DNA of 64,000 nucleotides, from positions 38,529 to 102,528 of the forward strand of contig JAFRMA010000098.1 of NCBI GenBank assembly GCA_017430925.1, read 5' to 3'. The translations under genes and the position numbers were made by a program. Shown piece after piece: positions 1 to 7,401 of the stretch. A model generated the notes under the pieces. That model did not search any database. It was given only the letters and a program-made list of their open reading frames with translations, and was not told the origin of the DNA. How positions within the stretch are numbered: the first letter of the stretch is position 1; each line of letters begins with the position of its first letter. The stretch is from Solobacterium sp. Its GTDB lineage: Bacteria > Bacillota_I > Bacilli_A > Erysipelotrichales > Erysipelotrichaceae.

Positions 1-432
1 AGTCTTTAACTTACCAGCAGATACCACTTCACCCATACGTCCGCGGATACCACTGGTCTGGATACCAACTACCTTACCCTGTTCAATATAATCCGCAATC
101 GGATCATGAGCACTACCCAGGGAAGTAGCCGCAATTGTCAGATCTTCAAGACCAAGCTCTTCGATTGCTGCTTTCATAACCATGTTTACGACATAGTCAC
201 CATCTCTTAAGTGATGATGGAAACTGAATGTCATACCACTCTTGGCGCCGCAGTCTCTTAATGCCTGAGCCAGTGAATCAACGATCTTGCTTTCCTGCGG
301 TTTCTCATAACGGCGGGTTTTCGGCCCGGCTTTCTGGATATATTTACCATCCAGGTAATTCTTACCCTGATATACTTCCTTGCCGTTTACCAGCAATTCT
401 TCCGGGATGTCTCTTCCTACAGCGTTTTTCAT
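1..432 (-). CDS. citF: Citrate lyase alpha subunit, N-terminal part (runs off window)
   Basis: CitF is the citrate:acetyl-ACP transferase subunit of citrate lyase, which cleaves citrate to oxaloacetate and acetate in anaerobic citrate fermentation. Only the first 144 codons are present; the reading frame is open to base 1. It begins MKNAVGRDIPEELLVNGKEV, the usual CitF amino end, and continues with the GVQTSG-like segment (here VGIQTSGIRGRMGE) typical of the family. The ATG at 432-430 overlaps the citE stop in an ATGA junction, so the two are translationally coupled. Identification rests on family recognition and on the citD-citE-citF order. The citX, citG and citC accessory genes could lie further downstream, outside the window. 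Confidence 0.93.
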   Translation of the reverse strand, partial: MKNAVGRDIPEELLVNGKEVYQGKNYLDGKYIQKAGPKTRRYEKPQESKIVDSLAQALRDCGAKSGMTFSFHHHLRDGDYVVNMVMKAAIEELGLEDLTIAATSLGSAHDPIADYIEQGKVVGIQTSGIRGRMGEVVSAGKLKT

Positions 433-1343
433 ACCAGATCCCCCTCATACAAACCGCAAGCTTTAGCCAGACGCAGAGTTCTTTCCGCTCCCGGAATGAA
501 TGCGATATCAACCATCTTGCCGTTTACTGTAAATACACCGAGACCCTTGGCCGCATTCTCACGGAATGCACTGACCATCTGCTCAGCCTGAATGATTTCT
601 TTTTCTGTCGGTGCGAATACTTCATGAACATAACGAATCTGTTTCGGGTTGATCAGACTCTTACCGTCAAAGCCCATAGCTTTGTTCTGCTGAACTTCTG
701 CACGGAAGCCTTCTTCATCATCCAGATCTGTAAATACTGTATCAAAGCACTGTACACCTGCTGCTCTTGCGGCAATCAGCATCATTCCTCTTGCTGTTAC
801 CATATCGATACCATCTCTGGTCGGCTTTGTCTGCATGCACTTACGGAAGTCTCCGCCGCTGATTGCCACACCAAGCATACGATCCGATGCTGCACAGATC
901 TCATACGCATTCAGAATACCCTTAGGGCTTTCCAAAGCAGCCATTAATAAGGTTCTGCCCTTTTCTACACCGAATTCCTCTTCCGCAGCTTCTACAGCTT
1001 TCTCTACGGTAATGACATCCTGCGCGCTTTCACACTTGGCGATACGGATACCATCAGCGCCGCCGGCAACACATACACGGATATCTTCCTGCCAGTGCGG
1101 AGTATCCAGACCATTGATACGTACGATAACCTCTGTATCACCGTAATCAATTGTCTTCAACGCATGGTACAGAGAGAATCTTGCGGAATCTTTCTGGTTT
1201 TCTGCTACGGCATCTTCCAGATCCAGCATGATACTGTCACAGCCGTAAATATAAGCATCTTTGATTAATCCCGGTTTCTGCGCGTTCATGAACATCATGG
1301 TTCTGCGCAGACGGTCTTTCTGTGGTTTCGGACGCGGAATCAT
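429..1343 (-). CDS. citE: Citrate lyase beta subunit (citryl-ACP lyase)
   Basis: CitE cleaves the citryl thioester carried by CitD into oxaloacetate and acetyl-ACP. The protein is a TIM-barrel of the HpcH/HpaI/CitE family: MMFMNAQKPGLIKD near the start, the LDLEDAVAENQKD metal-site segment near residue 40, and ALESPKGILNAYEI with the conserved glutamate near residue 135. I place the start at 1343 (MIPRPK..., 304 residues) because a strong GGGGAGGA ribosome site lies just upstream and this ATG overlaps the citD stop as ATGA. An in-frame ATG at 1361 would lie inside that ribosome site. It sits between citD and citF in one operon. Confidence 0.95.
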   Translation of the reverse strand: MIPRPKPQKDRLRRTMMFMNAQKPGLIKDAYIYGCDSIMLDLEDAVAENQKDSARFSLYHALKTIDYGDTEVIVRINGLDTPHWQEDIRVCVAGGADGIRIAKCESAQDVITVEKAVEAAEEEFGVEKGRTLLMAALESPKGILNAYEICAASDRMLGVAISGGDFRKCMQTKPTRDGIDMVTARGMMLIAARAAGVQCFDTVFTDLDDEEGFRAEVQQNKAMGFDGKSLINPKQIRYVHEVFAPTEKEIIQAEQMVSAFRENAAKGLGVFTVNGKMVDIAFIPGAERTLRLAKACGLYEGDLV

Positions 1344-1642
1344 CGAATCATTCCTCCCCAAGGAATATCCTTGTCAGCCTTGTCACAGCTGCGGAATACC
1401 GCACACTCAATACGAGCAGCCAGAGTACAGTCCAAAGCACCCTTATCCACTACCGTGATCTTCGCATTATCTACTTCCAATCTTTCCAGAGTAGCCAATA
1501 CAGTCTCTTTAATCTGACGACCATACTGGTTCATGACGCTGCTGGATAACTCTAACTCAACGGTGCCGTTTCCCGGTTCAACGGTTACCTGGGCATCACT
1601 TGATTCAAGAGTACCAGCCATGGCAGTCTTTTTGATTTCCAT
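1340..1642 (-). CDS. citD: Citrate lyase acyl carrier protein (gamma subunit)
   Basis: CitD is the small acyl carrier of citrate lyase; in the family the phosphoribosyl-dephospho-CoA arm is attached to a serine near residue 14. Here the start MEIKKTAMAGTLESSD supplies Ser14, and the VEPGNGTVELELSSSV segment is also characteristic. At 100 residues it has the normal length. A good AAAGGGAGG ribosome site precedes the ATG. It is the first gene of the visible citD-citE-citF operon; the ligase gene citC, often just upstream of citD, is not there. Confidence 0.94.
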   Translation of the reverse strand: MEIKKTAMAGTLESSDAQVTVEPGNGTVELELSSSVMNQYGRQIKETVLATLERLEVDNAKITVVDKGALDCTLAARIECAVFRSCDKADKDIPWGGMIR

Positions 1643-1730
1643 ACATAGCCTCCCTTTCGGTATTATCGATAATTTAATCGTAGTATAAATATGGATATAA
1701 ACAAATATATTTTTCTTTACTTTTGCATAA

Positions 1731-1736
1731 ATTATA
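1731..1736 (-). promoter_or_regulatory. Candidate -10 box for citDEF
   Basis: The 137 bases between citD and the araB-like gene are very AT-rich and hold a perfect TATAAT on the minus strand at 1736-1731. No convincing -35 hexamer is seen at 17 bases. The run of A/T blocks (1680-1765) could be the target of a citrate-responsive regulator, but that is only inference. Confidence 0.4.
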
Positions 1737-1779
1737 TCTTATATAGAAATAATTTAATTTAGATTTTTGTTTATGCGTG

Positions 1780-3426
1780 TTATCTCTCTTTACGCAAAGC
1801 GTTCAGGTACTTCATAACATCATTCTGTCCTTTGCCAAAGTACTCGGTAAGCCTGCGGTATTCGTTGTATAAGCAATCATATACTTTGGCATTCTGCGGA
1901 TCCGGAGTGAAGACTTCCTCTCCCTTTTTCCCCAGTTTACCGGCTATCTCCGCAATCGATGTGTACCCGGTTATCTCCGGAGAAGCAGCAGAAATTCCCA
2001 CTAACGCAGCTCCGTAACAACTGGCATTCGCGGTTCCGCACAGACGGATCTCACGGTTGCAGACATCACTGTAGATCTGTACCAGCATACGGTTCTTTGC
2101 GGGTATTCCGCCGCTCAGTACGATCTTGTCAATATGTACCCCGGTTTCTTCAAACTGTTCCAGGATCCACCGTGTTCCATACGCCGTAGCTTCAATCAAT
2201 GCCAGGTAGATTTCTTCTGGTTTTGTCATCAGATTCATCCCGAGGATCAACCCGTTAAGATCAAAATCTGCCAGTGGTGTACGTACACCGTTAAACCAGT
2301 CCAGCGCCAGCAATCCGGAATCTCCGGCACGATATCCCTGTAACTTCTCCGTCAGAAGCTGGTGAAGATCCAGTCCCTTTTCCTCTGCTTCCTTGTGGTA
2401 CTCCGCAGGAACGCAGTTGTGCGTAACCCAGCGGAAATGATCACCCACACAACTCTGCCCGGCTTCATAACCGTAATACCCCGGCAATATACCGTTGTAG
2501 ACAAGACCACCGACACCCGGAACAGGTATTTCTTTTTCCGACAATAGTAAATGACAGGAAGACGTACCGACTATGATCATCATCGTACCGGGAGTTGTGA
2601 TTCCTGCCGCAAGCACTGACGCATGCGCGTCAATGAATCCCGCAGCTACAGGAGTACCCGGAAGAAGCCCAAGCAGATCTGCCATCTCCGGTATCAGTTC
2701 TCCTGCCTTGTCTCCGACATTCAGCATGGGCGCATTCAGCTTTTCTTCCACAAGGTTTTCCAGGCGGGGATCAAGTTCACGGAGAAACTCACGGGAAGGA
2801 TATCCCTGGCCATAACGATAAAACAGTTTATATCCCGCACCACAGGCAGCTCGTACTTCCTGACCGGTCAGTCTCATGACAAGCCAGTCTGTAACCTCCA
2901 TAAACCTGGCTTTTTCGTAAACCTTCGGAGCGTGCCGCAGCGTTTCCAGAATCTTTGGCAGCATCCACTCACTCGATACCACCCCTCCATAGTACTTCAG
3001 CCAGCTCTCCTGCCGTTCTTCCGCAAGTTTGAGGATCTGTTCGGCTTCTGCTTCAGCTCCGTGGTGTTTCCATAGTTTGATATATGCCTGCGGTTCATTG
3101 CGGAATTCATCACTCATACACAGCGGGTAACCCTGATCATCCACTGCAATCATCGTTGTGGCTGTGACATCGATTCCGATACCCACGATCTCTTCCGGAG
3201 ATACACCGGAGTTTTTCATAACCCCACAGATTACTTCAGTTAAACCATCCAGATAATCCTGAGGATCCTGCAATGCCCAAGTACCTGCCGGAGTATTCCT
3301 TTCCATTATCCCGTGAGGATAATCAAATGTACAGGAAGATACTTCTTCACCGCTGTGGATATCAACCAGCAAAGCTCTGACAGATAATGTACCGAAGTCC
3401 AGACCGAGCGCATATTTACTCTTCAT
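1780..3426 (-). CDS. araB: FGGY-family ribulokinase
   Basis: A carbohydrate kinase of the FGGY family, closest in pattern to ribulokinase, which phosphorylates L-ribulose to L-ribulose 5-phosphate. The N-terminal phosphate motif GLDFGTLSVRALLVD, the MIIVGTSSCHLLLS segment near residue 290, the catalytic-base region AAGFIDAHASV, and the C-terminal GGIPAKNRMLVQIYSDV are visible. Length 548 residues fits AraB. The start at 3426 follows the stop of the dehydrogenase gene closely; an upstream in-frame extension to 3660 lies inside that gene and is not real. Upstream partners are an AraM-type dehydrogenase and a HAD phosphatase, as in the Bacillus araL-araM part of the arabinose operon, but araA and araD are not seen here. 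Confidence 0.88.
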   Translation of the reverse strand: MKSKYALGLDFGTLSVRALLVDIHSGEEVSSCTFDYPHGIMERNTPAGTWALQDPQDYLDGLTEVICGVMKNSGVSPEEIVGIGIDVTATTMIAVDDQGYPLCMSDEFRNEPQAYIKLWKHHGAEAEAEQILKLAEERQESWLKYYGGVVSSEWMLPKILETLRHAPKVYEKARFMEVTDWLVMRLTGQEVRAACGAGYKLFYRYGQGYPSREFLRELDPRLENLVEEKLNAPMLNVGDKAGELIPEMADLLGLLPGTPVAAGFIDAHASVLAAGITTPGTMMIIVGTSSCHLLLSEKEIPVPGVGGLVYNGILPGYYGYEAGQSCVGDHFRWVTHNCVPAEYHKEAEEKGLDLHQLLTEKLQGYRAGDSGLLALDWFNGVRTPLADFDLNGLILGMNLMTKPEEIYLALIEATAYGTRWILEQFEETGVHIDKIVLSGGIPAKNRMLVQIYSDVCNREIRLCGTANASCYGAALVGISAASPEITGYTSIAEIAGKLGKKGEEVFTPDPQNAKVYDCLYNEYRRLTEYFGKGQNDVMKYLNALRKER

Positions 3427-3433
3427 CTGCGCA

Positions 3434-4789
3434 TTACTCCCGCAAACTGCCGCAGTACTGCTCAGCAGCTTTACCATAGGCTTCAGATAAACCAAGATCC
3501 CATAACATCTGTAACATGGTAAACCGGTCACGTACTTCCTTGGCGGCTTCGACTGCCTGATGGATTTCTTCTGCAGGTACGCCCATCCCGGTCGCTTCCA
3601 CAGGTGCACCCATACTGCGCAGCAATTCCACCATCTCTTCTGTCGCCGGTAATTCTTCACGGATCATCATCCGGATCTGCGGCCAGTTCTCCTTCATCCG
3701 CTTCAAACGCTTATTCCTGTGTTCAGGGTCATTCTTCCCTGCTTTCTTCTCAAGAGAAATGATCGCGTCTGCCGCATCCATGTAGTAACTGTGCATCTTC
3801 TCTTCCCAGGCTTGCATGTCAAACGGACGTTTCATCGCTTCCTCAAAATCCGGTTCTTCCTGTTCCAGACGGTGGTACAACCACAGGGCGAGGACCATTC
3901 CTACACCAACCTGTGTTCCATGTAATGCAGGCATCCTTCCGTTCATCAGCGCTTTCATCTCCCAGAAATGCGAGAAATGATGTTCACATCCCGATGCCGG
4001 CCGGGAATTCCCCGCAAAGCTCATCGCCAATCCGGTCAGTACAAGCGCCTCGGTCACTGCCTTGATTGCCTGCGGATTTCTCTTCACCACCAGATCTTTC
4101 TGTTCCATGACTGTCTGTAATGCCTTCTCTACCAGACCGACGATTTCTTCACAGTAATACTCATCATTGATCAAACGAGAAAGTTTCCAGTCCATCAGAC
4201 AGGTATATTTACCCAGGGTATCACCCAGCCCTGCCGCGATCATGTGTATCGGTGCCGCGCACAAAACCTCCAGATCACCGATGATGGCTACGGGTGTATG
4301 GGCATCTATCGTTGTCTTTACATGCTTAAGCATCAGAGGTGCTCCAAGAGACGCAAACCCATCCATGGATGGAGCACTCGCCACGATCATGTAATCTTTG
4401 CCCATGCGGTGACTGACAAACTTACACAGATCGTTGATCGTACCGGAACCAACTGCCAGAATCAGTTCTGTATCCATCGGTACAGCCGTCAGGATCTCTC
4501 CGATTACTGCTTCATCCGGAATGACTTCTTCCTGGGCAAGAATGAGCTTTCCAAAGGATATCCCTGCGTTCTCCAGTTCCTGTGCCGCGTACTTCCCGGC
4601 AGCTTCCCAGATATTCTGATCTGTTACCAGAAAAATACGCTCATAACCGAATTTCCGGATATGCTCTGGCAGTCTCTTCATTGCCCCTTCATCAATATCA
4701 ATCAGTTTAATGGGATTGTAGTGTATACGTCCGCAGGAACAGTGTATTTCTCTGTTTAGGTAGTTGTTCAAATCAAAATCTATACTCAT
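3434..4789 (-). CDS. araM: Glycerol-1-phosphate dehydrogenase (AraM/EgsA type)
   Basis: AraM-type enzymes reduce dihydroxyacetone phosphate to sn-glycerol 1-phosphate with NAD(P)H and belong to the iron-containing alcohol dehydrogenase superfamily. The nucleotide-binding AVGSGTINDLCKF segment (near residue 115) and the family mark APSMDGFASLGAPL (near residue 140) are clear; two downstream histidine clusters (CEHHFSHFWEM and LHGTQVGVG) give the expected metal ligands. The start at 4789 is chosen because GGAGGAGG lies just upstream and the ATG overlaps the HAD gene stop (ATGA). The protein has 451 residues. It sits between the HAD phosphatase and the araB-like kinase. Confidence 0.9.
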   Translation of the reverse strand: MSIDFDLNNYLNREIHCSCGRIHYNPIKLIDIDEGAMKRLPEHIRKFGYERIFLVTDQNIWEAAGKYAAQELENAGISFGKLILAQEEVIPDEAVIGEILTAVPMDTELILAVGSGTINDLCKFVSHRMGKDYMIVASAPSMDGFASLGAPLMLKHVKTTIDAHTPVAIIGDLEVLCAAPIHMIAAGLGDTLGKYTCLMDWKLSRLINDEYYCEEIVGLVEKALQTVMEQKDLVVKRNPQAIKAVTEALVLTGLAMSFAGNSRPASGCEHHFSHFWEMKALMNGRMPALHGTQVGVGMVLALWLYHRLEQEEPDFEEAMKRPFDMQAWEEKMHSYYMDAADAIISLEKKAGKNDPEHRNKRLKRMKENWPQIRMMIREELPATEEMVELLRSMGAPVEATGMGVPAEEIHQAVEAAKEVRDRFTMLQMLWDLGLSEAYGKAAEQYCGSLRE

Positions 4790-5454
4790 CGTTCCTCCTC
4801 CAGCAGCTCTTTTACCGCATAAAGATCCGGTAATATTCTCCACGCTATCCCGGCATACTCTTCCCCCGGATACTTAAGATCCGGAATACAAATCACCTTC
4901 ATGCCTGCTCTTTCAGCAGCCAGGATCCCGGCTTCACTATCCTCCAGCACAAGGCAGTCCCGCGCAGACAAACCTCCCTTTTCGCATACTTTCAGGAAAA
5001 TATCCGGGGCAGGTTTTCCGTTACTGATATCCTCCTTGAATGCCATCGCGTCAAACATTGTCTCCAAACCGTGAATCCGCAGGATCGTTCTCGCTCTCTT
5101 CTCATTTCCGGAAGTTGCCAGGCATACTTTAACCTGATTATGTTTGAGGTACCGGATCAGTTCACGGGCACCGGGTTTCAGCATGATCGTCCTTAAGTCA
5201 TAGTTGCTCAGATAATCTGTAACGATTACATACGCTTCATCCAGGGTAACCGGCAATGTAAACATATCGATCAATCCCTGAATGTTCTCCTTCAAAGATC
5301 TGCCGCTGAACCCTGCAGTATATTCTTCCAAGGTAAACTCTGCCCCGTACTTCTCTGCCAGAGCCGCAAATGTCTGATAGTACATCTTCTCACTGTCTAT
5401 CAGTAAACCATCCATGTCAAAGATGATAGCTTGAAACGTGTTGTTTTTCTTCAT
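4786..5454 (-). CDS. HAD-superfamily phosphatase, beta-phosphoglucomutase-like
   Basis: A HAD-type hydrolase of 222 residues. The nucleophile motif FDMDGLLIDSE lies near residue 13, motif II at CLATSGNEKR (near residue 110), and motif IV at VLEDSEAGILAAERAG (near residue 170). The cap insertion after motif I puts it with the beta-phosphoglucomutase/pseudouridine-phosphatase type, not with Bacillus AraL, which is NagD-like. Its substrate cannot be read from sequence; as first gene of the operon with araM and araB homologues it may clear a phosphosugar or glycerol 1-phosphate. The ATG at 5454 has an AGGT ribosome site; the longer frame to 5550 crosses the promoter. Confidence 0.85.
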   Translation of the reverse strand: MKKNNTFQAIIFDMDGLLIDSEKMYYQTFAALAEKYGAEFTLEEYTAGFSGRSLKENIQGLIDMFTLPVTLDEAYVIVTDYLSNYDLRTIMLKPGARELIRYLKHNQVKVCLATSGNEKRARTILRIHGLETMFDAMAFKEDISNGKPAPDIFLKVCEKGGLSARDCLVLEDSEAGILAAERAGMKVICIPDLKYPGEEYAGIAWRILPDLYAVKELLEEER

Positions 5455-5485
5455 ATGATTACCTGTCTGATGAATCTTTAACGTT

Positions 5486-5494
5486 ATTATAACA
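5486..5494 (-). promoter_or_regulatory. Extended -10 promoter for the HAD-araM-araB operon
   Basis: On the minus strand TGTTATAAT (5494-5486) is a perfect extended -10, about 32 bases before the HAD start codon. No good -35 is seen, as is common with extended -10 promoters. Confidence 0.55.
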
Positions 5495-5566
5495 TTGATC
5501 AAAGATGAAATAACCTGTATCGCCGGGATCAATAAACAGGTTTGTGTCATTTCCGCATTATCTCAG

Positions 5567-5575
5567 TGCTATAAT
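5567..5575 (+). promoter_or_regulatory. Extended -10 promoter for the EamA gene
   Basis: TGCTATAAT at 5567-5575 is a perfect extended -10 that faces right, 25 bases before the EamA start codon. Together with the opposite-facing box at 5494-5486 it makes a compact divergent promoter region. Confidence 0.55.
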
Positions 5576-5599
5576 GGCTAGGCAGAAAGGCATTCAGAA

Positions 5600-6472
5600 A
5601 TGAGCGGACACAGACAGGAAAACAGAATCTCAAGACGTACAGCTATTTTGGAGGTGCTTGCGGCAAGCATCTGTTTTTCCACGGGCGGATTATTCATGAA
5701 ATTAATTCCGTGGAATGCGCTGGCAATCAACGGTGTAAGAAACCTGATTGCGTGTTGTGTGATCGGAATCTATCTGCTTATCACAAAACACAAAGTAAAA
5801 TTCAACCTGACAGTTCTTATCGGAGCTGTATCCATGGCCGGGGTAACGACCTGTTATGCCATTGCGAATAAACTTACCACTGCGGGAAATACGATCATTC
5901 TGCAGTATACTGCACCGGTGTGGATCATGGTTCTGGTCTATCTGTTCTTTGGGAGGAAACCGAATCGTACAGGTGTTATTTCTCTCTTGATCGTATTTGC
6001 CGGGATCTTATGTTTCTTCTTTGAAGGTCTCTCCACAGGGAAATGGCTGGGTGATCTGATTGCGCTGATTTCCGGAATATTCTATGCCGGTGTGTTCATG
6101 TTAAATAGTTTTGAGAAAGGGGATGCGCTTTCTTCGGTATTTCTCGGGCAGATGTTGTGCGGAATCTTCTTATCTCCCCTGGCAATGAAGGAAACAGACT
6201 TCTCACTTCCTGTATTGCTTTCCGTCTTCTTTCTCGGTGCCGTACAGGTTGGTCTGGCTTATATCTTCTTCACTTCCGGGACAAAGTATATTGATCCTCT
6301 TACAGCGTCTATTATCAACGCTCTGGAACCAATACTCAATCCAGTGCTGGTGGCTGTATTTTACGGGGAAAGACTTGGCAGATTGTCTCTGATTGGTGCT
6401 GCTGTCGTCCTTTGCGGTATCCTGTACTACAACATCAAAGAAGCGCTGGATACACGCCAACGTTCATCATAG
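5600..6472 (+). CDS. EamA/DMT-family transporter
   Basis: A 290-residue polytopic membrane protein with about ten hydrophobic helices arranged as two similar halves, the pattern of the drug/metabolite transporter (EamA) family. The first half begins with ILEVLAASICFSTGGLFMK and the second ends with the family-typical LTASIINALEPILNPVLVAVFYGE. Such proteins export or import small metabolites; no substrate can be named. AGAAAGG is the ribosome site. It is a single-gene unit, divergent from the ara-like operon and closed by the hairpin at 6498-6526. Confidence 0.9.
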   Translation: MSGHRQENRISRRTAILEVLAASICFSTGGLFMKLIPWNALAINGVRNLIACCVIGIYLLITKHKVKFNLTVLIGAVSMAGVTTCYAIANKLTTAGNTIILQYTAPVWIMVLVYLFFGRKPNRTGVISLLIVFAGILCFFFEGLSTGKWLGDLIALISGIFYAGVFMLNSFEKGDALSSVFLGQMLCGIFLSPLAMKETDFSLPVLLSVFFLGAVQVGLAYIFFTSGTKYIDPLTASIINALEPILNPVLVAVFYGERLGRLSLIGAAVVLCGILYYNIKEALDTRQRSS

Positions 6473-6497
6473 CCCTTCTTTGAGTACTTAAGCACAT

Positions 6498-6526
6498 AAA
6501 AACGAACCGTTTTGATGGTTCGTTTT
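6498..6526. terminator. Bidirectional rho-independent terminator
   Basis: The arms AAAACGAACC and GGTTCGTTTT are perfectly complementary around an eight-base loop, flanked by A and T runs, so the hairpin can end both the EamA gene and the convergent aldo/keto reductase gene. Confidence 0.85.
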
Positions 6527-6537
6527 CTGTTTCAGTT

Positions 6538-7386
6538 CTATTCCTGATCGTCCCAGTCCGGTGTCCAATTCAGATATCTCTGTCTCATTTCATCTGTAAA
6601 TACTTTGTATTGTGTTCCGGTATCCAATAAAGCGATTTCCTTCATATCTTCATCACTGAGTGAGAAGTCAAAGATATCGATATTCTCCCGGATATGTTCC
6701 GGGGATTTGGAACCAGGAAGAACAGAATTCCCCATCTGGATATGCCAGCGCAGGATGATCTGTACCGGAGATTTCCCATACTTTTCCGCCAGACGCAAGA
6801 TTACCGGTTCCTGTAACAAATGACTGTCCGCATGACCCAGCGGATACCAGGCCTCCAGAACGATGCCCTGACTCTTCAGATACTCCCGCAGTTCTTTCTG
6901 CGCTGCGTACGGGTGTGTCTCTACAGTGACCAGAGACGGCTTGATCTCAAAGCGTTCCACAAAGCCTTTGATCTGTTCCCGGGAGAAATTCGACAGTCCC
7001 AGGGCTCTTGCCTTGCCTGCCTTCACCAGCTTCTCAAAGCTCTCCCAGCAGGCGTAGTAATCACCCACAGGATGATGCACGATCAACATATCACAGTAGT
7101 CGATCTGTAAACGACGTAATGATCCCTCAAACGCCTCTTCCGCATGGGTATAATCGGACGGCCAGATTTTTACGGTAATGAATAATTCTTCCCTGGGTAT
7201 ACCGCAGCCTGCGATTCCCCTGCCTACGGCTTTTTCATTCTGGTAAGAACTAGCTGTATCGATATGCCTGTATCCGCATTTCACTGCCTCAATCACCGCA
7301 TTCTCCGCATCTTTCCCAAAAATACGAAGTGTGCCCAGGCCTAATGCAGGCATCTGTATTCCGTTGTGTAATGTCAGATATTCCAT
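6538..7386 (-). CDS. Aldo/keto reductase
   Basis: A cytoplasmic NADPH-dependent reductase of 282 residues. The catalytic tetrad is visible: Asp43 and Tyr48 in HIDTASSYQNE, Lys73 in TVKIWPSD and His104 in LIVHHP. The C-terminal half has the cofactor segment VLPGSKSPEHIREN. It resembles the 2,5-diketo-D-gluconate reductase branch. It lies 15 bases after the large membrane protein gene and is probably in its operon; the hairpin at 6498-6526 ends transcription. The physiological substrate is unknown. Confidence 0.92.
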   Translation of the reverse strand: MEYLTLHNGIQMPALGLGTLRIFGKDAENAVIEAVKCGYRHIDTASSYQNEKAVGRGIAGCGIPREELFITVKIWPSDYTHAEEAFEGSLRRLQIDYCDMLIVHHPVGDYYACWESFEKLVKAGKARALGLSNFSREQIKGFVERFEIKPSLVTVETHPYAAQKELREYLKSQGIVLEAWYPLGHADSHLLQEPVILRLAEKYGKSPVQIILRWHIQMGNSVLPGSKSPEHIRENIDIFDFSLSDEDMKEIALLDTGTQYKVFTDEMRQRYLNWTPDWDDQE

Positions 7387-7401
7387 ATAACCTCCGTAGT
7401 C

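Noticed and set aside
228..947. Long plus-strand open frame opposite citE and citF
   Set aside because: It is a shadow of the citrate lyase genes, with no ribosome site and a cysteine-rich, family-less product.
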